A DNA stretch of 64,000 nt from an uncultured Collinsella sp. (GCA_900546115.1 URBQ01000001.1:1-64000); one strand, 5' to 3'; positions 18,243-27,627 are shown, counted from the first letter of the stretch. A program made the numbers and translations. The notes: a model not told the origin generated them from the sequence alone.

Positions 18243-18536
18243 TGTCACGGATGCGTCAGCGTTTGGTATGCCTGCGATGTTTGGAGCATAAATTTGGCGC
18301 CACGGCGCGATGCTGATGCTATAGTTACTGCGGATAACAAGGGTCAAGAGAAAGGTTGCAGGTGAAATCCAAACCTCGACCATACAGTCGATGACCCCTT
18401 GCAGGTGCTTCTTGCGCATGCACGGGGTGTGAGCGCCGAGCGGCGTGCCGCCCGCGCATGCGTATACATATCTAAAAGTCCACGGACGGCGTGCCGGCAT
18501 GGCCGCAGTCCGAAGGGATAATGATGGGGAGCACCA
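18217..18536 (+). promoter_or_regulatory. Long leader of the MgtE-like gene with two possible mini-ORFs
   Basis: This 320-bp leader holds a repeat at its start and no gene of normal size. Two tiny frames are arranged as if coupled: GTG 18362 to TGA 18394 (MKSKPRPYSR) behind AGAAAGG, and ATG 18391 to TGA 18432 (MTPCRCFLRMHGV), which overlaps the first stop. A hairpin with CGGAC/GTCCG arms lies before the ribosome-binding site. I looked for an M-box riboswitch and did not find its consensus. Confidence 0.3.
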
Positions 18537-20381
18537 GTGAATTATCTGAGTGAGATGCTCAAACTGCCGGTCTTGGACGTCGATGGCGAAAAGCTCGGCG
18601 TTGTGAACGATTTTGGCATTGCTACCGGCGAAGTTTTTCCGCACGTGACGTCGCTCGCGTTCCGCGGACCCGGCAAGACGCCGTTTATGATCAGCTGGCG
18701 CAAATGGGTCGACCGTATCGACGAGACGGGTGTACACCTTAAGTCGCCGGCCACCGAAATCCGTTTTTCGTACCTGCAGCCGACCGAACTTTTGCTTGCC
18801 CGCGACGTGCTTAACAAGCAGATTGTCGACACGCAGGGCATGAAGGTCGTGCGCGTAAACGACATCAAGTTTTCCATGTCGGGCGAAAATCAGCTGCGCT
18901 TGCTGGGTGCCGAAGTTGGTGCCCGCGGTCTGCTGCGCGCGATCAGCCCCGCACTCGAGCATGTCGTCGAGAGCTTTATGAAGCACCTGGGCAAACCGCT
19001 CGGCGAGGATATCATCGCCTGGTCCTATATGGACCTGCTCGATCGTTCGACTAAAAACATCCAGCTGTCGGTGTCGCACAAGACGCTTGGCGAGCTGCAC
19101 CCTGCTGACATTGCCGACATTATCGAGCAGCTCGACCCGCGCCTGCGTGCGCAGGTGTTCGCGCAGCTCGATACCGCCCAGGCCGCCGAGGCCATCTCGG
19201 AGTTCGATGACGACGAGCTTATGACCGAGATGCTCGAGGGTCTGTCCGATACGGACGCATCGTCGATGCTGGCCATGATGGACCCGGACGACGCTGCCGA
19301 CCTGATCGACGAGCTCGATTACGAGAAGGCCGAGAAGCTTTTGCGCCTGATGGGCGTTCAGGAGGAGAAGGCGATTCGTAACCTGCTGGGCTATGAGGAC
19401 AACACCGCCGGCCGTATCATGACCTCGGAGTTTGTCTCCCTGCCTGCCACGGCGACGGTTGGTGACGCCATCGAGGCGATCCGCAAGCTCGACGAGGACT
19501 TCGAGAGCGTCTACTACGTCTATACCGAGGACCCGAGCGGCATGCTCACCGGCGTCCTCTCGCTGCGCACGCTCATCGTGGCCGACCGCGACGCCACGCT
19601 GGGCCAGCTGGCCTATCGCGACCTGGTTTATGTGTCGCCCGACGAGGACCAGGAAGACGTAACGGACGAGATGACCAAGTACGACCTGGTTGCCATCCCC
19701 GTTTGCGATGAGAACCGTCACATTTTGGGTATCGTGACCTTTGACGACGCCATGGACGTAATCGCCGAGGAGCACCAGGAGGACCTGCAGATTGCAGGCG
19801 TCGGCTCGGGCGATAGCGCGTCCGACGACTCGACGAATGTGCTCAGCTGGTTTGTGCATCGCCAGTACTGGGTTGTCGTGTGGGGTATTGCCTCGTGCAT
19901 CATGGCAACAGTGCTGGGGACGGCGCTGGGCTCCGCGCATCTGGTGGTGTTTCCCATGTGTGCCATGCCGCTCGTGCTGCTGGCTGCCTCGCGTATGGTG
20001 TCGTTCGTCAAGAACTACTTCCTGGAATACGACGGCCATGACGATGAGCCCAAGCCGTATCTGGGATTTTTCTTCCAGAGCACGGGAATGGGCCTGATCC
20101 TGTCGCTCGTGACCTACCTGTGCGCCCAGCTGGTGCGCACGGCCGCATTCCCCGACGCATCCATGTTTGAGGAACAGCTCTTTACCGGCTGCTTTAACAT
20201 TGCGGCCATCGTTTGTCTGATTGGCAACATGAGCGCCGTGATTTACCTGATGGTGCTGTTCTGGCGTGACGAGCACGACCTCAATACGTCGGGTACCGCC
20301 ATGAACGTCATTGCCGTCATGATCTCATGCGTGGCGTACTGCATCGCCGCGGTGCTGCTCACCATGTCGGTCATGGGGTAG
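18537..20381 (+). CDS. MgtE-like protein with PRC, MgtE_N and CBS domains and an atypical membrane domain
   Basis: This 614-residue protein starts with GTG after GGGGA. Domain order is a PRC-barrel-like segment (about 1-100), an MgtE N-terminal superhelix (about 185-295, ELHPADIADIIEQLD, then LDYEKAEKLLRLM), a CBS pair (about 305-425, DNTAGRIMTSEFVSLPA onward) and about five membrane segments (445-614). The cytosolic part is a classic Mg2+ sensor. The membrane part lacks the GGNAG-type signature I expect in MgtE channels, so it may be a divergent channel or a sensor for the neighbouring NRAMP-type transporter, whose gene starts 8 bp later. Confidence 0.8.
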   Translation: MNYLSEMLKLPVLDVDGEKLGVVNDFGIATGEVFPHVTSLAFRGPGKTPFMISWRKWVDRIDETGVHLKSPATEIRFSYLQPTELLLARDVLNKQIVDTQGMKVVRVNDIKFSMSGENQLRLLGAEVGARGLLRAISPALEHVVESFMKHLGKPLGEDIIAWSYMDLLDRSTKNIQLSVSHKTLGELHPADIADIIEQLDPRLRAQVFAQLDTAQAAEAISEFDDDELMTEMLEGLSDTDASSMLAMMDPDDAADLIDELDYEKAEKLLRLMGVQEEKAIRNLLGYEDNTAGRIMTSEFVSLPATATVGDAIEAIRKLDEDFESVYYVYTEDPSGMLTGVLSLRTLIVADRDATLGQLAYRDLVYVSPDEDQEDVTDEMTKYDLVAIPVCDENRHILGIVTFDDAMDVIAEEHQEDLQIAGVGSGDSASDDSTNVLSWFVHRQYWVVVWGIASCIMATVLGTALGSAHLVVFPMCAMPLVLLAASRMVSFVKNYFLEYDGHDDEPKPYLGFFFQSTGMGLILSLVTYLCAQLVRTAAFPDASMFEEQLFTGCFNIAAIVCLIGNMSAVIYLMVLFWRDEHDLNTSGTAMNVIAVMISCVAYCIAAVLLTMSVMG

Positions 20382-20389
20382 GTGGTCGC

Positions 20390-21652
20390 GTGCAAAACAC
20401 GAAGCAAAAGGCGAGCACCAAGCAAAAGCTGACTATCGCCGCCATCTTTGGCGCTATGGGCCCCGGTCTGTTGGCGGCGCTTTCGGGTAATGACGCCGGC
20501 GGCATCGCTACGTATTCCAGCGCCGGCGCCAGCTATGGTTACAAGATGCTCTGGATGCTTCCCGTCATGACCGTGCTGCTTATCGTGACGCAGGAGACCG
20601 CGGCGCGTTGCGGCTGCGTCACGGGTAAGGGCCTGGCGTCTCTCATTCGCGAGCGCTTTGGCGTGCGTAAGAGCGTGCTGGCCATGGCGGCGCTGCTGAT
20701 CGCCAACACAGCCGTGACCATCTCGGAGTTCGCGGGTATCGCGAGTGGCCTTGCTCTGTTTGGCGTGCCGGCGAGCATTTCGGTGCCGCTCGTGGCGCTG
20801 CTGGTGTGGATGCTTACCATGTCGGGTAGCTTTCAGCGCATCGAGAAGATTTTGCTGCTGGTAAGCTGCGTGTTCGTGACCTACATCGTCGCCGCGTTTA
20901 TGGCCGGCCCCAACTGGGGCGAGGTCGCGGTCGACTTGGTCGTCCCCAATATTCAAAACGACCCCAGCTACGTGTCGCTCGTGGTCGCAACGATCGGTAC
21001 CACCATCGCACCGTGGATGATCTTTCTGGCTCAGAACAACGTGGTCGATAAGAATGCGGGCGAGGACGACATCGTGCTGCAGCGTATTGATACCGTGAGC
21101 GGCTCGATCGCTGCTGATATCATTGCGGGCTTTATTATCATCACGACCGGTACGGTGCTGTTCCCGGCGGGTATTCAGATTAGCGATGCCGCCGATGCCG
21201 CCCGCGCGCTGGAGCCCATCGCGGGCCAGTGGTCCACGGTGTTGTTTGCCTCGGGCTTGGTCGCAGCGAGCTTTTTGGCTGCCTGCGTGCTGCCGGGCGT
21301 TACGTCGAGTGCCATCTGCGAGGCATTTGGTTGGGAGCGCGGCGCCGATCGCAGTTGGGACGAGGCCCCGGTCTATCGCGGCATCATTACGGCCATCATC
21401 GGCATTTCTGCCGTGCTGGTGCTCATGCCTGGCGTCGACCTGTTCCAGATTATGATGACCTCGCAGGTCATCAATGGCGTGCTGCTGCCCGTAGTCTTGG
21501 TATTCCAGGTGGTTATCGCGGCGGATCGCCACATTATGGGGGCCAACCGCAACGGTCGCGTGTGGAACGTGCTCACGTGGGCGACTATCGGCGTGATTAC
21601 GGTGCTGACGGTCGTCATGTTTGTGCTGCAAGCGATGGGCTACAGCGCGTAG
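20390..21652 (+). CDS. NRAMP-related Mg2+ transporter (NRMT-like)
   Basis: This 420-residue polytopic protein is of the SLC11/NRAMP fold. The canonical DPGN of membrane helix 1 is replaced by GNDAGG (residues 33-38), and the helix 6 motif MPH is APW (TIAPWM, about 205-210). Loss of that methionine is the mark of NRMT proteins that carry Mg2+ rather than Mn2+ or Fe2+; a structural model comes from Eggerthella lenta, in the same class. The GTG start lies 8 bp after the MgtE-like gene, so the two are co-transcribed. Confidence 0.85.
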   Translation: MQNTKQKASTKQKLTIAAIFGAMGPGLLAALSGNDAGGIATYSSAGASYGYKMLWMLPVMTVLLIVTQETAARCGCVTGKGLASLIRERFGVRKSVLAMAALLIANTAVTISEFAGIASGLALFGVPASISVPLVALLVWMLTMSGSFQRIEKILLLVSCVFVTYIVAAFMAGPNWGEVAVDLVVPNIQNDPSYVSLVVATIGTTIAPWMIFLAQNNVVDKNAGEDDIVLQRIDTVSGSIAADIIAGFIIITTGTVLFPAGIQISDAADAARALEPIAGQWSTVLFASGLVAASFLAACVLPGVTSSAICEAFGWERGADRSWDEAPVYRGIITAIIGISAVLVLMPGVDLFQIMMTSQVINGVLLPVVLVFQVVIAADRHIMGANRNGRVWNVLTWATIGVITVLTVVMFVLQAMGYSA

Positions 21653-21673
21653 CGCCTACTTTTGCTTCCGATC

Positions 21674-21706
21674 AGGCCGCAGCGATGGGCTGCGGCCTGT
21701 TTTTTG
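21674..21706. terminator. Bidirectional terminator between convergent genes
   Basis: The stem AGGCCGCAG/CTGCGGCCT is followed by TTTTTTT on the plus strand. It separates the NRMT gene from the convergent acyltransferase gene. Confidence 0.75.
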
Positions 21707-21784
21707 CCCACGGCCTCTCGGAGTCGGCTCGAAAAGAGCGATTTTGGGTTGTTTGCTGCGGGTGGAAGCAGATTTGGCTGCGCG

Positions 21785-24001
21785 TTACTTGTCGGTGCCT
21801 AGCTTGTGCGGTTTGTAGGCGAGGGCGCTGACGAGTGCATCGGCAGCGGATTTGACGGCTGCCGGCTGCGGATCGTTGACGTGGTCCTCGGGGTGCACGG
21901 GCAGGTCTTTCTTGACCGCATCGTGAATCAGGTTGAGGTACTCGGTCACGCCGGTGGTCGACAGGTGCGTGCCGTCGCCATCGAACAGGTCGTTGCGGTT
22001 GGCACTGTGTCCGTACCAGTCGATAACGCGTACATTCTTGTAGCGCGTGGCGGCGTTGGCGATGGCCTGGTTCGTGGACCCGACCCACGGCTGCGGGCTA
22101 CGCGTGTTTACAAACACGACAGTACGCTGCTCGCCGGCGTCGGCCATGATCGCGTCGACCTGGGCGTCCGTTACCAAACCGTTGGTGCCCAGGGCAAAGA
22201 CCACGATCTTGCCGGCAAGGTTCTGCTGGATATAGCCCTCAAATGTCGCGCGGCCCGCATCAAACTGGCGGCCCTTTTCGGCATCGATATGGCTGTGCGG
22301 GAACACGCCGTCAAAGGAATCAACGGCGCGCAGCGACACGGAGTCACCGATCATCAACAGGTCGTAGGAGCCATCGGGGAAGCCGTCGTTGTCCTTGTCG
22401 GTGTCGTCGGCCGCCTGTTGGTCGGTGGGCGCGGTGTTTTTGGCTTCCTTGTTCAGAACTTCGGCGCCCTCACCGCTCAGCGCAGACGTCTCGGGCACAA
22501 AGATCAGGCCGCCCAGTGTAACGACCAGCACGACAGCGCAGACTGCGCAGACAGGGACGTGCGCGCGTGCCCAGTTGGCGGGCGTGGTGGTGCCATCGCG
22601 GAATTCGGCGACGGTACGGCCGAAGGCGCCCTTCCTAAACGGCGTCTCGATAAAGCGATAGGAGCACTCGGCTACGGCGACCACCAGCAGCACCTGCAAA
22701 ATGTACTGCCACCAGGGCGTATCGTTGATGTTGGCGACCGGGTTCATGAGCAACAGCAGCGGATAGTGCCACAGGTAGATGCTGTACGAGCGCTTGCCAA
22801 CCCACACGAGCGGCTCGGCGGACAGCGCGCGGGCAACCATTCCCTGGGGCTGCACACAGGCCGCGATGACCATGAGCGTGAGGATGGAGCATAACAGCGT
22901 GCCGCCGCGATACTGGAACGCGGTGTAGCCGTTGGTGAGCGCGACCATGGCGGCAAGACCAACCAGACCCACGACGCCCAACACATCGATGGATGCGGGC
23001 GAGGACCAAAAGCGCACGAGGGCGCTCGGCTGTGCCGGGGCGGTCTCGGTTGATTCGTCGGCCTTCTCGCCAGGTTTGCCCTCGGCGTTCTTGTCGTGCT
23101 TGGCGGCGCCAGCCAGGCGATTGAGCCCCAAACGATGAGCGAGACGCACCGGCGCCAGGTCGCGATCGGGGATAAAGGCCATCCAAGCACCCAGCAGCAG
23201 CGAGAACACGCGGGTGTCGGTGCCGTAGTACACGCGGCTGGGGTCGGCGGCAGGGTTGTAAAGCACCATCATGGCGAGGGCAGATACCGCGGCAAGGCCC
23301 AGAACCACGCGGCGCGTGTTGGGCTTGCTCACATGCATGGATACCATGGCAAACAGCAGTGGCGGCCAAATCAGGTAGAACTGTTCCTCGATGGCAAGCG
23401 ACCAAAAGTGCGTGAGCGGCGAGGGGTCGCCCAGAGCATTGAAGTACGAGACGTTTTGGGCAATCTGCCACCAGTTGTTGAAGAACAGCAGCGACGGCAG
23501 GATGTCAGGGCGCATCTTGGTGAGCATCACGTGGTTAAAGATGGTGCACAGTGCGCAGGTCACGAACACTACCGTTACCACGGCAGGGACCAGGCGACGG
23601 ATGCGGCGAATCCAGAAGCTCTTAAGGTCGATACGGCCGGTCTTAGCGACTTCGTTGAGCAGCAAGCGCGTGATCAGATAGCCCGAAAGCACAAAGAAGA
23701 TCGTGACGCCGAGCAGGCCGCCCTGAGCCCACGCGAGGTTGAGGTGATAGAGCACCACCGCGACGACGGCGAGCGTACGCAGACCGTCGAGGGCGGGGAT
23801 ATACCGAGATTTGGGGCGCGCGGGCACCTGCTCTTTTGTGGCGCTGCTGGCGTGGGCGCCCTTGTTGGCAGACGCGCGATGGGGGTCTGCGGCTTGGCGC
23901 GGCTCGGAGGTTTGGCGGCTGGCGCGCGAGCGTTCGTGCGGCGCCTGTTGATCGCTCGAGTGGCGTGAGCTGCGCGAGTTCGATCGCGGGAATTGTTCCA
24001 T
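21785..24001 (-). CDS. OatA-like acyltransferase (AT3 plus SGNH)
   Basis: This 738-residue membrane enzyme has a long hydrophilic Ser/Arg-rich N terminus (about 1-64), an acyltransferase-3 domain of about ten membrane helices (about 65-430, starting YIPALDGLRTLAVVAVVLYHL), an extra helix (about 475-500) and an extracellular SGNH esterase-like domain (about 550-700) with the GDSVSL block and DGTHLS. This is the OatA layout: acetyl groups cross the membrane through AT3 and SGNH places them on peptidoglycan or another glycan, often giving lysozyme resistance. The disordered head is longer than in typical OatA. Confidence 0.9.
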   Translation of the reverse strand: MEQFPRSNSRSSRHSSDQQAPHERSRASRQTSEPRQAADPHRASANKGAHASSATKEQVPARPKSRYIPALDGLRTLAVVAVVLYHLNLAWAQGGLLGVTIFFVLSGYLITRLLLNEVAKTGRIDLKSFWIRRIRRLVPAVVTVVFVTCALCTIFNHVMLTKMRPDILPSLLFFNNWWQIAQNVSYFNALGDPSPLTHFWSLAIEEQFYLIWPPLLFAMVSMHVSKPNTRRVVLGLAAVSALAMMVLYNPAADPSRVYYGTDTRVFSLLLGAWMAFIPDRDLAPVRLAHRLGLNRLAGAAKHDKNAEGKPGEKADESTETAPAQPSALVRFWSSPASIDVLGVVGLVGLAAMVALTNGYTAFQYRGGTLLCSILTLMVIAACVQPQGMVARALSAEPLVWVGKRSYSIYLWHYPLLLLMNPVANINDTPWWQYILQVLLVVAVAECSYRFIETPFRKGAFGRTVAEFRDGTTTPANWARAHVPVCAVCAVVLVVTLGGLIFVPETSALSGEGAEVLNKEAKNTAPTDQQAADDTDKDNDGFPDGSYDLLMIGDSVSLRAVDSFDGVFPHSHIDAEKGRQFDAGRATFEGYIQQNLAGKIVVFALGTNGLVTDAQVDAIMADAGEQRTVVFVNTRSPQPWVGSTNQAIANAATRYKNVRVIDWYGHSANRNDLFDGDGTHLSTTGVTEYLNLIHDAVKKDLPVHPEDHVNDPQPAAVKSAADALVSALAYKPHKLGTDK

Positions 24002-24188
24002 AAAACATCATCCAAATGACGAGAATAATCAGCACGCCTTTATTGTAGCCGCCTGCTCCTGTGAATGCTTGCTGCTGGCGCAAGCTCAAGCGCGCGTCCA
24101 CATCAAAGTGAACTAAAGTTATAGAGGCGTGAGAGCGCACGATCGACGACCGGCAGCGGGTGCAGAGCCCGCGGACGAGGAGGTTTCC

Positions 24189-25184
24189 ATGGCAGATTGC
24201 GGCATCGTCGCGGTGTTCGGCAGCATGAACATGGACCTTTCGGTGGCGTGCGAGCGCATGCCGCGTGCGGGCGAGACCGTCGGCGGCAGCGGGTTTATCA
24301 CCAACGCCGGCGGAAAAGGCGCCAACCAGGCCGTAGCGGCTGCGCGCATGGGCGCGCACACATGCATGATCGGTGCGGTCGGTCGCGACGCGTTTGGCAC
24401 GTCGCTCGTGACGGGGCTCCAAGACGCTGGCGTGAGCTGCGATTTTGTGGCGCGTCGCGACGACGTGGAGACGGGAACGGCGACCATCATTCGCTTTGGT
24501 GGCGACAACCGTATTGTGCTGTCGCCGGGCGCCAACCATGCGCTTACGGGCGAGGACGTTGCCTGCGCGCTGAGGTGCCTGGTGGCCGATGAACTCGACG
24601 GCGACGCCAGCAAGATTGCCCCGGCTGCCGGAAGCGTCTTTATCGCCCAGGGCGAATGCGACCTGGCGGCGACGGCCGAGGCACTCGTTTGTGCTCACGA
24701 GCTGGGGTTCTATACGGTCTTTAACCCGGCGCCGGCAAGTGACGTGCCGGCAGGGGCTTGGACGGCGGTCGACCTGGTCTGTCCCAACGAGACCGAGTGC
24801 CAGGTGCTGACGGGCATCTTGCCCGCGGATGATACGAGCTGCGCCGCAGCGCTCAATGCCCTGCTCGCCAAGGGTGCCGGAGCTGCGGTCATCACGTTGG
24901 GCGGTGCCGGGTCGGTTACGCTCGGCGACGACGGCGAGCTGCTGCGCATGCCGGCGCTTTCGAGCACGGTGGTCGATACGACGGCCGCGGGCGATACGTT
25001 TATCGGTGCGCTTGCCGCGGCTCGTCTGGAGGGCCTGCCGCTCTTTGAGTGCATGGCCGCGGGTGCCCGTGCCTCGGCGGTGACGGTGTCGCGCTTGGGT
25101 GCACAGCAGTCGATTCCCACGCGTGGCGAAGTCGAGCGCGCGTTTGGTTTAGACGATTACGTACAAGACGGAGAAGCGGAGTAG
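24189..25184 (+). CDS. rbsK: Ribokinase (PfkB family)
   Basis: This 331-residue sugar kinase phosphorylates ribose or a related furanose. It has the ribokinase N-terminal GSMNMDLSV, the GGKGANQA motif, and the C-terminal PfkB signature DTTAAGDTFIGAL containing the catalytic aspartate. The ATG has GAGGAGG seven bases upstream. A nucleoside hydrolase gene follows after 4 bp, so ribose released from nucleosides is the likely substrate. Confidence 0.9.
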   Translation: MADCGIVAVFGSMNMDLSVACERMPRAGETVGGSGFITNAGGKGANQAVAAARMGAHTCMIGAVGRDAFGTSLVTGLQDAGVSCDFVARRDDVETGTATIIRFGGDNRIVLSPGANHALTGEDVACALRCLVADELDGDASKIAPAAGSVFIAQGECDLAATAEALVCAHELGFYTVFNPAPASDVPAGAWTAVDLVCPNETECQVLTGILPADDTSCAAALNALLAKGAGAAVITLGGAGSVTLGDDGELLRMPALSSTVVDTTAAGDTFIGALAAARLEGLPLFECMAAGARASAVTVSRLGAQQSIPTRGEVERAFGLDDYVQDGEAE

Positions 25185-25188
25185 AACA

Positions 25189-26163
25189 ATGGCAATCAAG
25201 AAGCTGATCCTTGATCTGGATATGGGTGTGGACGATGCGATGGCGCTTGCCTATGCCATCGCGAGCCCCGAGGTGGAGCTCGTGGGCATCACCACGTGCT
25301 TTGGCAACGTGCGCGTCGAGCAGTCGGCGCATAACTGCCTGGCGGTGCTCGACCTGTTGGGTCGTCCCGAGGTGCCGGTGTATCTGGGTGCCGACCGTCC
25401 CCTACAGGCGACCGAGCCCTATACGCCACCGGCGTCCACCACGCTCATCCACGGCAAGAACGGCATCGGCGGCGCGAGCGTGCCCGCGTCTCCCTACGAG
25501 CCAGTGGGGGCGACCTCGGCCGATGGCAATGCCGCGGTCGATTATCTGATCGATGCCGCGCGCACCTATGGGCCCGATCTGGTCTACGTAGCGACCGGCC
25601 CGCTCTCCAACCTGGCACTTGCCTTGGAGCGCGATGCGGCGGCGATGATGTCTATCGGCCGCGTGGTGGTGATGGGCGGCGCCCTGACCGTGCCCGGTAA
25701 CGTGAGCGCGGGTGCCGAGGCCAACATGGCAAGCGATCCCGAGGCCGCCGATGCCGTGCTGCGCTCGGGCCGCAAGCTCACCATGGTGGGCCTGGACGTG
25801 ACGCATCGCGTGGTGCTCACGCGCCGCGATGTTGCCGGCTGGACAGGCTCGGGCACCATGGCGGGCTGCGCATTTGCGAGCATGGTCGAGCACTACATTG
25901 GCTCGTACGAGATGAACGCACCCTACCTGGGTGGTTGCGCACTGCACGATCCCCTGGCCGTTGCCGTGGCGATCGACCCCACGCTCGTGGGTGCGCTCGG
26001 CTGCAATCTGCGTGTCGACCTGCTGGGCGAGTACCGTGGCCGCACCATCTGCGACGAGCACCGCCTGTCCGATCCCGACAAGAGCGCGCTTGTGGCGCTG
26101 ACCGTTGACGCCCCGCGCTTCCTGTCCGAGTTTAAGGCGCGCATGGCCCGCGTCCTAGGTTAA
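25189..26163 (+). CDS. Inosine-uridine-preferring nucleoside hydrolase family protein
   Basis: This 324-residue cytoplasmic enzyme cleaves ribonucleosides to base and ribose. The family's N-terminal Ca2+-binding block DTDPGxDDA appears as DLDMGVDDA. Other family features are GNV near residue 38, the ATGPLSNLALAL block, VVMGGALTVPGN and the late ALHDPLAVA segment. Some aspartates of the first motif differ (DTD to DLD), so substrate range could be unusual. Co-transcribed with ribokinase. Confidence 0.88.
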   Translation: MAIKKLILDLDMGVDDAMALAYAIASPEVELVGITTCFGNVRVEQSAHNCLAVLDLLGRPEVPVYLGADRPLQATEPYTPPASTTLIHGKNGIGGASVPASPYEPVGATSADGNAAVDYLIDAARTYGPDLVYVATGPLSNLALALERDAAAMMSIGRVVVMGGALTVPGNVSAGAEANMASDPEAADAVLRSGRKLTMVGLDVTHRVVLTRRDVAGWTGSGTMAGCAFASMVEHYIGSYEMNAPYLGGCALHDPLAVAVAIDPTLVGALGCNLRVDLLGEYRGRTICDEHRLSDPDKSALVALTVDAPRFLSEFKARMARVLG

Positions 26164-26176
26164 ACGATTCCTGCAC

Positions 26177-26213
26177 CCCGCCCCATGTAGTCAATTTGGG
26201 ACGGGGCTTTTTT
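26177..26213 (+). terminator. Terminator of the ribokinase/nucleoside hydrolase operon
   Basis: GCCCC pairs with GGGGC across an 18-base loop and is followed by TTTTTT. The 3' half (GGGACGGGGCT plus T run) recurs near luxS. Confidence 0.6.
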
Positions 26214-26261
26214 AGCTACCGAGCAAATGCGCCCGTTGGGGGAATAGTCGTGCCACTTCGC

Positions 26262-26289
26262 TTGACAACAGGCTAAACTAGCTCATAAA
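26262..26289 (+). promoter_or_regulatory. Candidate promoter of the LacI-family gene
   Basis: A consensus -35 TTGACA (26262-26267) and CATAAA (26284-26289) are spaced 16 bp apart, about 95 bp upstream of the start. Confidence 0.55.
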
Positions 26290-26382
26290 CATTTACTATT
26301 ATGTTTAGTTTGAATTTGCGGCCGTTTAGTTGCCGAGCCATCGAGTCGCGATGCTCCACCACGGCCGCCGCTAGGGGGACCA

Positions 26383-27393
26383 ATGGCCAAAGCAAGTGTT
26401 CGCGAGATCAGCCGCATCACCGGTTTTTCGCCCGCAACCGTGTCCAACGCGCTCAACCGCAAGCGCAGCGTGAGCGAGGAGACCGCCAAGGTCATCCTGG
26501 AGTGTGCGCAGTCGCTCGGCTATCAGCAGTCGACGCAGCTCGAGAGCATCCAGTTTGTACTTGCGCGCAAGACGGGCGCCATCCTGGACGAGAGCACCTT
26601 CCATCCCGCGGTCATCGAGGGCGTGGAGCGCCAGGCGCGTCGTCACGGCATGAGCACGAGCTTTGTCACACTCGACTTTAGCGACCTGGACGCCGTGCGC
26701 CCGCAGGTCGAGGGCCTGATCGCCGATCCGTCTGCTGCTATCGTGCTGATGGGCACCGAGCTGGGCGAGGAAGACTACGCCCTGTTCGCCAACGCTGCCG
26801 CCCACCTGATCGTGCTCGACGGTTGGAGCGATCGCCAGTACTTCGATGCCGTGGTCATTGCTAACACCGATTCGGTGCTGCGTGCCGTGGACTACCTTAT
26901 CGAGAAGGGCCACAGACAAATCGGCTACCTGGCAGGCGACCTTCGCATTCGCAACTTTAAAGATCGTGAGCGCGGCTATCGCCAAGCGCTTGAGGATGCG
27001 GACCTCGAGGCCAACCCGACCTGGCACGTCACGCTGGGCACCACGCTCGAGGGTGCTTATCGCGACATGGGCGCGTGGCTCGACGGCGTCTCGCGCGATG
27101 ACTTGCCGACGGCCTTCTTTGCCGAGAACGACGTGCTCGCCGTGGGCGCTATGCGCGCCCTGAACGAGCACGGCATACGCGTGCCCGAGGATGTTTCGAT
27201 CATCGGCTTTGACGACCTATCTTTGGGCGCTTTCTCCAACCCGCCGCTCACCACGGTGCACGTTCCCAAGCACGAGGTGGGCGAGATCGCGGTGCGCCGT
27301 CTGGTGGGCAACATCCGCAATCCCAAGAGCTACACCTGCAAGACAGCCGTATCGACCTATTTTGTCGAGCGCCAGAGCGTGCGCGAGCTCTAG
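26383..27393 (+). CDS. LacI-family transcriptional regulator
   Basis: This 336-residue repressor has an N-terminal LacI helix-turn-helix (VREISRITGFSPATVSNALN, about residues 6-25), a hinge-like segment and a periplasmic-binding-protein-like sensor domain ending in the GFDDLSLGAFSNPPLTTVHVP block typical of the family. Its gene is followed by a terminator and then by the isomerase/transketolase/kinase operon, whose upstream region carries AGTAAACA-type sites, the likely operators. Confidence 0.92.
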   Translation: MAKASVREISRITGFSPATVSNALNRKRSVSEETAKVILECAQSLGYQQSTQLESIQFVLARKTGAILDESTFHPAVIEGVERQARRHGMSTSFVTLDFSDLDAVRPQVEGLIADPSAAIVLMGTELGEEDYALFANAAAHLIVLDGWSDRQYFDAVVIANTDSVLRAVDYLIEKGHRQIGYLAGDLRIRNFKDRERGYRQALEDADLEANPTWHVTLGTTLEGAYRDMGAWLDGVSRDDLPTAFFAENDVLAVGAMRALNEHGIRVPEDVSIIGFDDLSLGAFSNPPLTTVHVPKHEVGEIAVRRLVGNIRNPKSYTCKTAVSTYFVERQSVREL

Positions 27394-27456
27394 GCGAAAG
27401 CGGCATCGCACGCGCCGTGCCAAGATGCGCGGGGCGGCACGCATAACGTCGTTCAA

Positions 27457-27485
27457 AGAGGGGGTCCTTCGGGGCCCTCTTTTTG
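27457..27485 (+). terminator. Terminator after the LacI-family gene
   Basis: AGAGGGGGTCC and GGGGCCCTCT form a stem around TTC, followed by TTTTTG. Confidence 0.8.
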
Positions 27486-27584
27486 TTCCCCTTGTATGTT
27501 CAGATTGTTTACATACCGTTTAGGCTGATTTCTCTACCGTCTACGGGTATTTCGCGTTAAACTTCTAAACAGAAGAGTAAAACA

Positions 27585-27627
27585 TTTAGTAAACAGAACA
27601 AAACGAAACACGCGTCTGTTTACTGAA
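27585..27627. promoter_or_regulatory. Inverted pair of AGTAAACAGA operator-like sites
   Basis: TTTAGTAAACAGA (27585-27597) and TCTGTTTACTGAA (27615-27627) are reverse complements at 12 of 13 positions. A further CTAAACAGA half lies at about 27565. They are 24 bp upstream of the isomerase start and downstream of a LacI-family gene. Confidence 0.55.

Noticed and set aside
18217..18536. M-box (Mg2+) riboswitch before the MgtE-like gene
   Set aside because: A CCATACAGT segment resembles part of the M-box consensus, but the other conserved elements and their order are missing.
18240..20276. 678-codon minus-strand frame opposite the MgtE-like gene
   Set aside because: Shadow frame rich in His, Gln and Arg with no domain; the plus strand encodes MgtE_N and CBS domains.
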